DNA of 64,000 nt from Castellaniella daejeonensis (GCF_039523555.1 NZ_BAAAFN010000014.1:1-64000); one strand, 5' to 3'; shown: positions 54,130-63,141, counted from the first letter of the stretch. A program made the numbers and translations. The notes: generated from the letters alone by a model not told the origin.

Positions 54130-55149
54130 TCAGTGAAGGGAAGGCGCGGTTTCCAGGACGGCATCGGCAGGCTGTTCGTCGAACCACTGCCGCAGGGCGT
54201 CGGACTGCTGCGCGGTGCTGTCCAGCGCCATGATGCGCGGCAGCAGCGTGTCGGCGCCCGGCAGTCCGGCCAGATACCAGCCGATGTGCTTGCGGGCGCT
54301 GCGCACGCCGGTGCGCTCACCGTAGAAAGTGTAGTGATCTTCCAGGTGGCCCAGCAGATGCTCGCGCAGTTCGCCGTAGGTGGGCGGGGGCAGATGGGTG
54401 CCGTGCGCCAGGTAGTGGGCTATTTCGCGGAAGATCCAGGGCCGTCCCTGGGCGGCGCGGCCGACCATGATGGCGTCGGCTCCAGTGTAATCCAGGACGC
54501 GGCGGGCCTTCTCCGGCGAGTCGATGTCGCCGTTGGCGATCAGCGGGATGCGGATTTCCCGGCGGACTTCCCGGAGCGTGTCGTATTCGGCTTGCCCTGC
54601 GTACAGGTCGCAGCGGGTGCGGCCGTGCAGCGTCAGGGCGGCAATGCCGCAGTCTTCAGCCAGGCGGGCGATGCGCACGGCGTTGCGGCTGTCGCGGTCC
54701 CAGCCGGTGCGGGTCTTCAGGGTGACGGGCACGCCCAGCGGGGCGCAGGCGGACACGACGCGGTCCAGGATGCGGGCCACCAGGGCCTCGTCGCGCAGCA
54801 GCGCCGAGCCGGAGGCGACGTTGCAGACCTTTTTCGCCGGGCAGCCCATGTTGATGTCGATGATGCGAGCGCCCTTGCGGATGTTGAACACGGCGGCCTC
54901 GGCCAGCATGTCGGGATCGGCCCCGGCGATCTGCACCGCCACCGGGTCGGGCTCGCCGTCGTGGTTCAGGCGGCGCGATGTCTTCACGCTGTCCCAGAGG
55001 CGCGGGTTGCTGGCTGCCATTTCCGAGACCGCGTAGGCCGCCCCCAGGGCCTTGCACAGGCGACGGTAGGGGCGGTCGGTGACCCCCGCCATGGGGGCCA
55101 CACAGACGGGGTGGGACAGGGTCCAGGATCCGATGCGCATGGCGGGCAT
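54130..55149 (-). CDS. dusB: tRNA-dihydrouridine synthase DusB
   Basis: A 339-residue FMN enzyme that reduces uridines in the D loop of tRNAs. Visible: VCVAPMAGVTDRPYRRL, the catalytic-Cys block IDINMGCPAKKVCNVASGSALLRD, VTLKTRTGWDRDSRN, LTLHGRTRCDLYAGQAEY and IPLIANGDIDSPEKA with phosphate binding in GADAIMVGRAAQGRPWIF. The C-terminal helical tRNA-binding domain is present. The length matches the family (about 320-340). Met4 (at 55140) is an alternative start. Confidence 0.95.
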   Translation of the reverse strand: MPAMRIGSWTLSHPVCVAPMAGVTDRPYRRLCKALGAAYAVSEMAASNPRLWDSVKTSRRLNHDGEPDPVAVQIAGADPDMLAEAAVFNIRKGARIIDINMGCPAKKVCNVASGSALLRDEALVARILDRVVSACAPLGVPVTLKTRTGWDRDSRNAVRIARLAEDCGIAALTLHGRTRCDLYAGQAEYDTLREVRREIRIPLIANGDIDSPEKARRVLDYTGADAIMVGRAAQGRPWIFREIAHYLAHGTHLPPPTYGELREHLLGHLEDHYTFYGERTGVRSARKHIGWYLAGLPGADTLLPRIMALDSTAQQSDALRQWFDEQPADAVLETAPSLH

Positions 55150-55176
55150 TGTAGGCCGTTCGGGGTCGGGCGGCCC

Positions 55177-56328
55177 CTACAGCCGCTGGCCCTGCAGCAG
55201 GTGGCGGGCCAGGGGCTTGCGCAGCGCCGGCAGCAGGTCCAGGGCGGCCAGACCCAGGCCGCAGGCGTGGCGGACCAGCGGATTGCCCGTGGCGAACAGG
55301 CGCGGCAGGGCATCGGTGATGCCCAGGGTCAGCGCGCGATCCGGGCGGCGGCGCCGGACGTGGCGTTCGAGCAGGGGCTGGAGCGGCGCATCGGGCGCCG
55401 CCAGCCAGGGCCGCAGGACCTGGGCCAGCTGGGCCACGTCCCGCAGGCCCAGGTTCAGCCCCTGGCCGGCGACCGGATGCAGGGTCTGGGCGGCGTTGCC
55501 CACGGCCACCAGGCCGCGCCCCAGCAGGCCGGGCCCCGCGTGCAGCGACAGGGGGAATGCGTGGGCCTCGCCCATCCGCCGCAGGCGGCCGAGGCGCTGG
55601 CCGAAGGCGGCCTGCAGCGCCGCGTCGAACGCGGCGTCCGGCAGGCCCGTCAGGATCCGGGCGCGTTCCGGCGGCACGCACCAGACCAGGCTGTAGAGCG
55701 CGTCGCCGGCCGGGTGCGGCAGCAGGGCCAGCGGACCGGTGCGGGTGAAGCGTTCGAAAGCGCGGCCCGGCAGCGGGGCGGCGGCCCGCACGGTTGCCAG
55801 CACGGCATGCTGGCCGTATTCCCGATGCAGGCCCTGCGGGCGGGCCCCGTCGGACAGCAGCGCCAGTCGCGCGGTGCGCGGCCCGTCCGCCAGCATCAGG
55901 CGCACGGGCGAGCCTGCCAGTGGCCGCGGCGGCCGTTCCGGCAGCAGGGTCACGCCGGCGCGGCGCACGCCGGCGTACAGCGTCTCGAGCAGTTCGTCGT
56001 AGGCCACCACGCAGCCCAGCCGCGGGACGTCCAGTTCGGCATGGTCGATCAGGGTGCGGCCCAGGTGCCCGGCCTGGGAGACATGCACGGTCAGGATGTC
56101 GGCGGCGTGCCCGGGCCAGGCGCCCAGCGTTTCCAGGAAACGGCGGCTGCCGTGGTTCAGGGCCAGGGCGCGCGGATCGATGGACTGGCCCGCCGGGCGC
56201 GGCGCGGGCGCGGGGCCCATCAGGGCGATGCGCGCGGGATCCGGGGCCGCGTCCGCCAGGCTCAGGGCCAGGGCGCAGCCGACCGGGCCGGATCCCAGGA
56301 TGGCGATGTCGTAGGTCGGAATGGCCAT
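55177..56328 (-). CDS. UbiH/COQ6-family FAD-dependent aromatic monooxygenase
   Basis: A 383-residue class A flavin monooxygenase of the ubiquinone-biosynthesis group (UbiH, UbiI, UbiF, Coq6). The N-terminal FAD-binding loop DIAILGSGPVGCALALSLA and the characteristic second FAD motif GNAAQTLHPVAGQGLNLGLRDV are both present. It hydroxylates the quinone head group at one position; which one cannot be told from sequence alone. It lies 27 bases upstream of dusB on the same strand. The N-terminal NAD-type DG motif of related proteins is weak. Confidence 0.88.
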   Translation of the reverse strand: MAIPTYDIAILGSGPVGCALALSLADAAPDPARIALMGPAPAPRPAGQSIDPRALALNHGSRRFLETLGAWPGHAADILTVHVSQAGHLGRTLIDHAELDVPRLGCVVAYDELLETLYAGVRRAGVTLLPERPPRPLAGSPVRLMLADGPRTARLALLSDGARPQGLHREYGQHAVLATVRAAAPLPGRAFERFTRTGPLALLPHPAGDALYSLVWCVPPERARILTGLPDAAFDAALQAAFGQRLGRLRRMGEAHAFPLSLHAGPGLLGRGLVAVGNAAQTLHPVAGQGLNLGLRDVAQLAQVLRPWLAAPDAPLQPLLERHVRRRRPDRALTLGITDALPRLFATGNPLVRHACGLGLAALDLLPALRKPLARHLLQGQRL

Positions 56329-56395
56329 GGTTGTTCGGGCGGCGAAAAACGACCATTTTAGAATGCTTTAAACTAGCCGGATCGCGTTATTCTGG

Positions 56396-57268
56396 ATGAA
56401 TCGGCCCGTCATGGACGTGCTTGCCTGGCTGCAGCCTTGGGAATTCTCGCCTGCCCTGGTGCTGGCTTTCGTGGCGTCGGCATGGCTGTTCGTGCGCGGC
56501 TGCCGGGTGCATCGCGTCGGCGTCCTGCGCCAGTCCCTGTTCTGGATCGGCTGGGTCATGCTGTACCTGTCCATGCATACGCAGCTGGACTACTACGCCG
56601 AGCGGATGTTCTTCATCCACCGTCTCCAGCACCTCGTCCTTCACCACCTGGGGCCGCTGCTGGTCATGAGCGCCTATCCGGGCCAGGTGATGCGCGCCGG
56701 GCTGCCCCTGGCCTGGCGCACCCGGCTGGCGGCCGCCCGCCGCCGCCCCGGGCCGGTCCGCCTCCTGGAAGCCCTGGCCACGCACCGTTTCCTGGTGCCC
56801 CTGCTGTTCCTGCTGATGGTGCTGGTCTGGCTGGAGCCCACCGTGCAGTTCTATTCCATGCTCGATTGGCGGCTCTACCGGCTCATGAACTGGGCGGTGG
56901 TGATCACCGGGGTCATGTACTGGAACCTGATCCTGGACCGGCGGCCCCATCCGCCGGCGGCGATGTCTCCCGGGGGACGGATCTTCTCGCCCGTCTTCAC
57001 CATGGCGCCGCAGATGGTCGCCGGCGCTGTGATCGTCTTTTCCGAACACGACATCTATCCGGTATTCGATCTGTGCGGCCGTGCGCTGCCCGGTTTCAGC
57101 GCGCTGGACGACCAGGTGATCGGCGGGCTGATCATGTGGGTGCCGGCGGGCCTGATCGAGACGTTCGGGCTGCTGGTGGCCCTGGGTACCCTGATGCGGC
57201 TGTCGGCCCGCAACCGCCTGCCGCAGCCCCGGCGGCGTGCGGCCGCCCGGCCGGCGAACGCAGCCTGA
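56396..57268 (+). CDS. CtaG-like cytochrome c oxidase assembly membrane protein (caa3 type)
   Basis: A 290-residue polytopic protein with about seven hydrophobic helices. It belongs to the caa3-type CtaG/DUF-like family, recognised by the His-rich segments RMFFIHRLQHLVLHHLGPLL (residues 70-89) and, later, the TMAPQMVAGAVIVFSEHDIYP segment, where His and Met residues may ligate copper. It is unrelated to the Cox11-type CtaG. The ATG at 56411 (MDVLAWLQ) is an alternative start. The gene precedes the bepA-like gene by 30 bases. Confidence 0.85.
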   Translation: MNRPVMDVLAWLQPWEFSPALVLAFVASAWLFVRGCRVHRVGVLRQSLFWIGWVMLYLSMHTQLDYYAERMFFIHRLQHLVLHHLGPLLVMSAYPGQVMRAGLPLAWRTRLAAARRRPGPVRLLEALATHRFLVPLLFLLMVLVWLEPTVQFYSMLDWRLYRLMNWAVVITGVMYWNLILDRRPHPPAAMSPGGRIFSPVFTMAPQMVAGAVIVFSEHDIYPVFDLCGRALPGFSALDDQVIGGLIMWVPAGLIETFGLLVALGTLMRLSARNRLPQPRRRAAARPANAA

Positions 57269-57298
57269 TCGGGCCATGACCGCGGGCGGAGGAACCCC

Positions 57299-58783
57299 AT
57301 GAAGACCTGGATGCGGCGCACGGGCGTGGGCCTGGGCCTGGCCGGCATCCTGGCGGCGGGCATGCCGCACGCCTGGGCCCAGCCCATGGGACTGCCCTCG
57401 ATGGGCGCGGTTTCCTCATCGGAACTGTCTCCTGCGGTCGAGCGCACCCTGGGCCAGGCCATCATGGAGCAGGGCCGCCAGGATCCCACCTATATCGGCG
57501 ACCTGGACATCAATCAGTACCTGACCGCACTCGGCCGCAAGCTGGCTGCCCACGCACCCCAGGCGCTGGCCCAGGACATCACCGTGTTCGCCGTGCGCGA
57601 TCCCTCGATCAACGCCTTTGCCCTGCCGGGGGGCTACATCGGCGTGCACAGCGGGCTGGTGGTCGGGGCGCAAAGCGAATCCGAACTGGCGGGCGTGCTT
57701 GCGCACGAAATCGGCCACGTCATGCAGCGCCACATCGCCCGGGGCATTGCGCAGCAATCCCAGGGCACAGGCATCATGGTGGCCAGCCTGGTCGGCGCCC
57801 TGCTGGCGGCCCTGGCCGGCCAGGGCGATCTCGCCATGGGGGTCGCCACCTTCGGCCAGGCCGCCGCCATCGACCGGCAGCTCGGCTTTTCGCGGGGTGC
57901 CGAGCAAGAGGCAGACCGGGCGGGGCTGCAGATGATGCGCCAGGCCGGCTTCGATCCGCAGGGCATGCTGGCCATGTTCCGCCGCCTGATGAACGCCTCG
58001 CGCCTGAACGAGGGGACTGGCGGGGGCTATGCCTCGACCCACCCGCTGTCCATCCAGCGCCTGTCGGACATCGAGAACCGCATCGAAGGCCAGCCCGCCG
58101 CCGCGGTCACGCCCGACCCCGAGTTCTGGTTCGTGCGTGCCCGTCTCGCCCTGATCCAGGCACGCAGCCACGCGGACCGCCAGCGCCTGAAGCAGACCTT
58201 GCGCAGCGAGGCGCGCGACCTCTCGGGCGTGCGCCAGGCCGCCGCCTACTACGGCCTGGCCTCGCTGGGCAAGGCCGAGGGCGACCTGGCCAGCGCCCGG
58301 GCGCAGTTGGCCCAGGCGCAATCCGTGCAGGCAGCGGCGCCGCAGCTGGACATGCTGGCGATCCAGCTGGCCGGCGCACAGGGTGCGGCCGCCGCCGTGG
58401 ACGTCTCCGCTGCCGCCTGGAAGCGCTGGCCCGACAGCCAGGGGGTGGCCGACGAGCGCGCCCGCGCCTTGCAGAAGGCAGGCCAGGATGCGGCTGCCGC
58501 GGATTTCCTGCAGGCTGCCACCCGGCAGTGGCCCGAGACGCCGGAATTCCAAAAACTGCTGGCGACCAGCCTGGAGCGCCTGGGCCGCGAAGTCGAGGCG
58601 CATGAAGCCATGGCAAGTTATTTCGAGCAGACCGGCGCGCTACCCACCGCGGTCGAGCACCTGCAGCAGGCGCGGACGCTGTCGAAGGATTTCTACGCCC
58701 AGTCGCGGCTCGACACGCGCATCCGCGCCCTGCGCGAACGGCTGGACAATCAGCGCGCGCTGCTGGAACCATTCAAGAAATAG
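57299..58783 (+). CDS. bepA: BepA-type periplasmic M48 metalloprotease with C-terminal TPR region
   Basis: A 494-residue exported protein (E. coli BepA has 487). Residues 1-26 are a signal peptide. The M48 protease domain has the HExxH zinc motif in LAHEIGHVMQRH (about residues 134-145) and the third ligand in RGAEQEADRAGLQMM near 202. A TPR-rich C-terminal half follows (about 270-494), with QAAAYYGLASLGKAEGDLASARAQLAQAQ as one repeat. BepA degrades misassembled outer-membrane proteins such as LptD in E. coli. The ATG at 57299 starts the signal peptide; a GGAGG site lies just upstream. Confidence 0.93.
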   Translation: MKTWMRRTGVGLGLAGILAAGMPHAWAQPMGLPSMGAVSSSELSPAVERTLGQAIMEQGRQDPTYIGDLDINQYLTALGRKLAAHAPQALAQDITVFAVRDPSINAFALPGGYIGVHSGLVVGAQSESELAGVLAHEIGHVMQRHIARGIAQQSQGTGIMVASLVGALLAALAGQGDLAMGVATFGQAAAIDRQLGFSRGAEQEADRAGLQMMRQAGFDPQGMLAMFRRLMNASRLNEGTGGGYASTHPLSIQRLSDIENRIEGQPAAAVTPDPEFWFVRARLALIQARSHADRQRLKQTLRSEARDLSGVRQAAAYYGLASLGKAEGDLASARAQLAQAQSVQAAAPQLDMLAIQLAGAQGAAAAVDVSAAAWKRWPDSQGVADERARALQKAGQDAAAADFLQAATRQWPETPEFQKLLATSLERLGREVEAHEAMASYFEQTGALPTAVEHLQQARTLSKDFYAQSRLDTRIRALRERLDNQRALLEPFKK

Positions 58784-58828
58784 GCTCGGCAACGGGCCTT
58801 GCGACGGCGGCCGTGGGGCGGCCCGGAT

Positions 58829-59914
58829 TCAGGCGCCGGTGTTGAAGAACCGCAGCAGCCGCGCCGGCAGCCAGCGCAGGTGGCCCGGGAACATGCCGGT
58901 GACGAAGCCCGCATGGCCGCCCAGGGCCGGCTGGTGCAGCAGCACGTCGCCGGATGCGTCCCTGGACCCCGGCAGCGAGGCTTCGGGCACGAAGGGATCG
59001 TTGCGGGCATTGAGCACCAGCGTGGGCGTGCGGATCGACGGCAGCAGCGGCAGGCTGGCCGCCCGGGTCCAGTAATCCAGCGCATTCAGGTAGCCGTGCA
59101 TGGGCGCGGTGTACAGGTCGTCGAATTCGCGCAGACTGCGCATGCTCTGGGTGCGCGATACGTCCACCGAGCCGGGAAATTCACGGGCCTTATCGAAGAT
59201 CTTGCGGCGGATGCTGCGCAGGAAGTGGCGGGAATACAGCTGCCGGCCCCAGAACGTATCCGACAGGTGGCGGCCGCATGCGGCCAGGTCCATCGGGACG
59301 GATACCGCGGCCGCGGCGTGCAGCCCGTGGGGCGTGCAGTTCGATTCGCCGAGCAGCTTCAGCAGGGCGTTGCCGCCCAGCGAGATTCCGGCGGCATGCC
59401 ATCGAGCGTCGGGCAGGCGGGCGCGGACATGGCCGAGCATGAAGTCGATCTCGGCCGAATCGCCGCTGTAGTATGCACGCGCCATGCGGTTGGGCACGCC
59501 CGAACAACCGCGGAAATGCGCCGCGGCCACGATCCAGCCGGCGGCGCGGAAATCATGGGCGATCGCCTGCATGTAGGGGCTCAGGCTGCTGCCCTCGAGG
59601 CCGTGGAACAGGATCAGGGCGGGGGCGTCGCCCGCCAGCGCGGACCAGTCGGCCGCTTCGAGCCAGCGCCGCGCTGCCGTGCCCACCAGGCCGGACTCGT
59701 GTGGCGATGCCTGGCCGTCGGGCCGCAGATTGGGATTCAGGCCGGGGCCGCACCAGTCCAGGTCGATGAAGTCGCCATCGGGCGTGTCGACCCGTTCGCG
59801 CACGAAATGCAGGGCGGAATGCTGGGCGCAGAATGCCCCGTACAGTGTCTGCGCATGGCCGCCCGGCAGCCAGGCCGGCACGGGACAGGGGCTGGTGTCG
59901 ATGCGTGCGGTCAT
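58829..59914 (-). CDS. YheT-type alpha/beta-hydrolase
   Basis: A 361-residue alpha/beta-hydrolase of the YheT/COG0429 family. The N terminus has PAWLPGGHAQTLYGAF, a family signature; the nucleophile elbow is GISLGGNALLKLLGE (Ser in SLGG); RGCSGVPNRMARAYYSGDSAEIDFML is the conserved cap region; and an Asp in NARNDPFVPE and a His in LGGHAGFV complete the triad. It probably acts on esters or lipids; the substrate is unknown. The ATG at 59914 gives the usual N terminus. It lies 67 bases downstream of the NTF2-like gene on the same strand. Confidence 0.87.
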   Translation of the reverse strand: MTARIDTSPCPVPAWLPGGHAQTLYGAFCAQHSALHFVRERVDTPDGDFIDLDWCGPGLNPNLRPDGQASPHESGLVGTAARRWLEAADWSALAGDAPALILFHGLEGSSLSPYMQAIAHDFRAAGWIVAAAHFRGCSGVPNRMARAYYSGDSAEIDFMLGHVRARLPDARWHAAGISLGGNALLKLLGESNCTPHGLHAAAAVSVPMDLAACGRHLSDTFWGRQLYSRHFLRSIRRKIFDKAREFPGSVDVSRTQSMRSLREFDDLYTAPMHGYLNALDYWTRAASLPLLPSIRTPTLVLNARNDPFVPEASLPGSRDASGDVLLHQPALGGHAGFVTGMFPGHLRWLPARLLRFFNTGA

Positions 59915-59981
59915 GAGGTTTCGCCTCCGCGCCGCGCACCCGGGTATCCGCGTTCTGAAAAGCCCTGCACGCTCATGGCGG

Positions 59982-60404
59982 TCAGTGGAGAGTGCGGGCG
60001 GGATCGGGCCGGTCGAACAGTTCGGCCTCGCGGGGCGCCGCCGAAGCATGGTGCACGATCATCCGCCAGCCCTCGGGGCCTTTCTGGTAGATGTTGGTGG
60101 TGTAGAAATTCAGCGTGTCCTTGCCGCGCGGGGTATCGACCGTGATCTGTTCGATCAGCACATGGATGGCACTCATCACCCCCGTCATGGCCTTGACCTG
60201 GGCCGGGAACGCGGCGACCTGGCCGTTGGCGAAGATGTGCTCCCAGCCTTCCCGGACGGCCCGGGGGCCGAGGGTGCGCAGGCCGCCCGGGTGGATGCAG
60301 GCCACGTCTTCGTCATCGCTCCATACGCGCATCATCAGGGCGATGTCGCCCTGGCGCATGGCTTCGTAGAAGGCGTATTCCGCTTCTTCGGGCGTCGGGA
60401 ACAT
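59982..60404 (-). CDS. NTF2/SnoaL-like small protein
   Basis: A 140-residue cone-shaped alpha+beta protein of the NTF2-like superfamily, with the helix EEAEYAFYEAMRQGDIALMMRVWSDDEDVACIHPGG and a beta-sheet end (RGKDTLNFYTTNIYQKGPEGWRMIVHHAS) typical of YybH/SnoaL-like proteins. These proteins bind or isomerise small molecules, or form dimers; none can be named here. It lies 15 bases downstream of the CHCC zinc-finger gene, in a possible unit ilvE-CHCC-NTF2-YheT. Confidence 0.82.
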   Translation of the reverse strand: MFPTPEEAEYAFYEAMRQGDIALMMRVWSDDEDVACIHPGGLRTLGPRAVREGWEHIFANGQVAAFPAQVKAMTGVMSAIHVLIEQITVDTPRGKDTLNFYTTNIYQKGPEGWRMIVHHASAAPREAELFDRPDPARTLH

Positions 60405-60419
60405 GGGGTCGGATCGGGA

Positions 60420-60629
60420 TCAGTGGCCGTGCACCTTTTCGCCTTCGCGCAGGGCGTAGCGGGTGCCGCAGTACTGGCAGCGCGCCACCTTGTTCTTGAC
60501 GACCTCGATGTAGATGCGCGGGTGCTGGCTCCAGAGGGGTGCCTTGGGGCCGGGGCAATAGACCGGCAGGTCTTCGGCGCCGACTTCGACGATGTCCTGG
60601 TTGCTGGCGGTTTCGGGCACGCTGCTCAT
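60420..60629 (-). CDS. CHCC-type zinc-finger protein (NDUFS6-like)
   Basis: A 69-residue protein with a zf-CHCC motif: Cys25, His36, Cys51 and Cys54 are placed as in the family (CPGPKAPLWSQHP, then CQYCGTRY). In mitochondria the related subunit NDUFS6 belongs to respiratory complex I, and bacterial homologues are small uncharacterised proteins usually found next to ilvE in betaproteobacteria. ATG 60629 opens with MSSVPETASNQD. A possible role in Fe-S or zinc handling is unproven. Confidence 0.85.
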   Translation of the reverse strand: MSSVPETASNQDIVEVGAEDLPVYCPGPKAPLWSQHPRIYIEVVKNKVARCQYCGTRYALREGEKVHGH

Positions 60630-60689
60630 GGTGTTTCCTGATAGGGGCCGGATCGGCGGGGCGTCCGGGTTGGGGTTCGGGTTGAAGGA

Positions 60690-61610
60690 TCAGACCTTGG
60701 AGAGCCAATGGTGGTATTTCGGCGTCTTGCCGGATACCGCATCGAAGAAGGCCTTCTGGAGCTGGGTGGTGATCGGCCCGCGTTCCCCGGCGCCGATCTG
60801 GCGGCCGTCGATTTCGCGGATCGGGGTGACTTCGGCCGCCGTGCCCGTGAAGAAGGCTTCGTCGGCGATGTACAGGTCGTCGCGGGTCAGCCGGCGCGAT
60901 TCCACCCGCAGGCCCAGGTCGGCGGCGATCTGGTGGATGGACGCCCGCGTGATCCCGGTCAGGGCGCAGGCGATGTCGGGTTCGTAGACGACGCCGTCGC
61001 GCACGATGAACAGGTTCTCGCCGGAGCCTTCGGCCACGAAGCCCTGGGTGTCCAGCAGGATGGCTTCGTCGTAGCCGTGGTCCAGCGCCTCGGCGTTGGC
61101 GAGGATGGAATTGGCGTAGGTGCTGGCGATCTTCGCGCGCGGCATGGTGACGTTGACATGCTGCCGGGCGTAGGACGAGATCTTGACGCGGATGCCTTGT
61201 TTCAGGGCTTCTTCGCCCAGGTAGGCGCCCCAGGGCCAGGCGGCGATCGCAACGTGGACCGAGGCGCCACGGGGCGAGACGCCCATCTTTTCGGAGCCGT
61301 AGAACACCAGGGGCCGGATGTAGCAGGATTCGAGTTCGTTGCGGCGCACGACCTCGATCTGGGCTTCGGAGATCGCCTCGCGCGAGAAGGGAATCTTCAT
61401 CTGGTAGATGTGCGCGGAGTTGAACAGGCGCTTGGTGTGGTCTTCCAGGCGGAAGATCGCGGTGCCGTGGTCGGTGCGGTAGGCGCGCACCCCTTCGAAG
61501 ACGGCCAGCCCGTAATGCAGCGAGTGCGTCAGCACGTGCGTGGTCGCATCGCGCCAGGGCACCAGTTTGCCGTCGTACCAGATCACCCCATCTCGATCAG
61601 CCATGGACAT
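60690..61610 (-). CDS. ilvE: Branched-chain amino-acid aminotransferase
   Basis: A 306-residue class IV PLP transaminase that makes or degrades Val, Leu and Ile. The block ATTHVLTHSLHYGLAVFEGVRAYRT, the PLP lysine region MPRAKIASTYANSILANAEA, and ILLDTQGFVAEGSGENLFIVRDG are typical of IlvE. The start at 61610 is chosen because GGGAG lies at the correct distance upstream; ATG 61604 is a two-codon alternative. It is divergent from rhlE with a 79-base interval to the leader ORF. Confidence 0.95.
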   Translation of the reverse strand: MSMADRDGVIWYDGKLVPWRDATTHVLTHSLHYGLAVFEGVRAYRTDHGTAIFRLEDHTKRLFNSAHIYQMKIPFSREAISEAQIEVVRRNELESCYIRPLVFYGSEKMGVSPRGASVHVAIAAWPWGAYLGEEALKQGIRVKISSYARQHVNVTMPRAKIASTYANSILANAEALDHGYDEAILLDTQGFVAEGSGENLFIVRDGVVYEPDIACALTGITRASIHQIAADLGLRVESRRLTRDDLYIADEAFFTGTAAEVTPIREIDGRQIGAGERGPITTQLQKAFFDAVSGKTPKYHHWLSKV

Positions 61611-61674
61611 CGCCGTCTCCCGGAATTTGTCAGGGATACATTGTACCAATTGCCCGGCACTCGGCGATGCACGC

Positions 61675-61680
61675 TAAAAT
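61675..61680 (+). promoter_or_regulatory. Putative -10 element upstream of rhlE
   Basis: TAAAAT in ACGCTAAAATGAGG. TTGCCC at 61650-61655 could be a -35 with a 19-base spacer. If this is the true -10, the transcript would start only a few bases before the leader ATG at 61690, so its position is uncertain. Confidence 0.35.
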
Positions 61681-61689
61681 GAGGAGTTC

Positions 61690-61743
61690 ATGAACGCGTG
61701 GGGCCGGATTTCCGGGTGCCTGCGCACCCAATCCTACGAATGA
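61690..61743 (+). CDS. Possible 17-codon leader ORF upstream of rhlE
   Basis: ATG at 61690 has a GAGGAG ribosome-type sequence four bases upstream and runs 17 codons to TGA at 61741-61743. The stop overlaps the rhlE start codon (ATGA). The rhlE start itself has no recognisable ribosome site, so ribosomes finishing the leader could reinitiate on rhlE. The peptide (MNAWGRISGCLRTQSYE) has no recognisable family. Its translation is an inference. Confidence 0.45.
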   Translation: MNAWGRISGCLRTQSYE

Positions 61744-63122
61744 CCGACTCCACTTCCCAAGACTCCGCCCCCGAGGCGCCCGTTCCGTTCGCCCAGTTCG
61801 GCCTGCACCCCGGCATCATGCAGGCCATCGAGGCCACCGGCTACGTGTCCGCCACGCCGATCCAGGCCAAGGCCATCCCCATCGCCATGTCCGGCCGCGA
61901 CGTCATGGGTGCCGCCCAGACGGGCACCGGCAAGACCGCCGCCTTTTCCCTGCCGATCCTGCATCGGCTGATGCCCTTCGCCAACAGCAGCGCCTCGCCC
62001 GCGCGCCATCCGGTGCGCGCCCTGGTCCTGACGCCCACGCGCGAACTGGCCGACCAGGTGCATGCCAACGTCGCCCAGTACAGCAAGTTCGTGCCCCTGC
62101 GCACGGCGGTGGTGTTCGGCGGGGTTGACATCCGGCCGCAGCGCGACCTGCTGCGCCAGGGCTGCGAAATCCTGATCGCCACGCCGGGCCGCCTGCTCGA
62201 CCATGTCGAGCAGCGCAACGTCAATCTGGGCCAGGTCGGCATCCTGGTGCTGGACGAGGCCGACCGCATGCTGGACATGGGCTTCCTGCCCGACCTGGAC
62301 CGCATCATGCGGCTGCTGCCGCCGGGCCGCCAGGGCCTGCTGTTCTCGGCAACCTTCAGCCCGGAAATCCGCAAGCTCGGCCGCACCTTCCTGCGTACTC
62401 CGGTCGAAGTCGAGGTCGCTCGCCCCAACGCCACGGCCGACACCGTCACCCAGATCGCCTATCCCCTCGAAGGCGAGGCCAAGCGCCGGGCCGTGGTGCA
62501 TCTGGTGAAATCCCGCCAGCTCAGCCAGGTGATCGTCTTTTCCAACACCAAGATCGGTTGCAGCCGCCTGGCTCGCCAGCTCGAGCAGGACGGCGTGCGC
62601 GCCGAATCGATCCACGGCAACAAGACCCAGATCGAGCGCATGAAGGCGCTGGACGCATTCAAGGCCGGCGCGCTGGAAGTGCTGGTTGCCACCGACGTGG
62701 CGGCGCGCGGCCTGGATGTGGCCGGCGTGCCCTGCGTGATCAACTACGACCTGCCGCGCAATGCGGAAGACTACGTCCACCGCATCGGCCGCACCGGCCG
62801 GGCGGGCGCATCGGGCGAAGCCATCGCGCTGTTCGCCCCCGAAGAAGAGCGCTACCTGCAGGAAATCGAGAAGCTCATCAAGGTCAAGATTCCGCGCGGC
62901 GAACTCGAACTGCCGCGCGTGGTCGCCCGCCGCCGTCCGGCGGGGGGCCATGCCGGTCCGGCAGGCTGGCGCGGCGCGCCCCAGGCGCCGCAGGACGATT
63001 TCTTCTCCCGGCCCTACGAGCCCGCCGCACCGGCGCCCGAACCGAACCCCGAAGCGCAGTCGCGTCCGGCCGTGGTGCCGTCCCGCCGGTCCGTGGGCGT
63101 CCTGCTGGGCGGCGGCAAGTAA
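61740..63122 (+). CDS. rhlE: DEAD-box RNA helicase RhlE
   Basis: A 460-residue DEAD-box helicase. All helicase motifs are in order: Q-motif TPIQAKAIP, motif I AQTGTGKTAA, motif Ia PTRELADQ, motif II VLDEADRMLD, motif III SATF, motif V ATDVAARGLD and motif VI HRIGRTGRAG. The C-terminal tail is Pro/Ala/Arg-rich, typical of RhlE and RNA-annealing tails. It likely participates in ribosome assembly or RNA decay. The ATG at 61740 is chosen from the family start and the overlap with the leader stop; no strong ribosome site is seen. Confidence 0.93.
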   Translation: MTDSTSQDSAPEAPVPFAQFGLHPGIMQAIEATGYVSATPIQAKAIPIAMSGRDVMGAAQTGTGKTAAFSLPILHRLMPFANSSASPARHPVRALVLTPTRELADQVHANVAQYSKFVPLRTAVVFGGVDIRPQRDLLRQGCEILIATPGRLLDHVEQRNVNLGQVGILVLDEADRMLDMGFLPDLDRIMRLLPPGRQGLLFSATFSPEIRKLGRTFLRTPVEVEVARPNATADTVTQIAYPLEGEAKRRAVVHLVKSRQLSQVIVFSNTKIGCSRLARQLEQDGVRAESIHGNKTQIERMKALDAFKAGALEVLVATDVAARGLDVAGVPCVINYDLPRNAEDYVHRIGRTGRAGASGEAIALFAPEEERYLQEIEKLIKVKIPRGELELPRVVARRRPAGGHAGPAGWRGAPQAPQDDFFSRPYEPAAPAPEPNPEAQSRPAVVPSRRSVGVLLGGGK

Positions 63123-63141
63123 GCCCGGCAAATCAGCCCGT

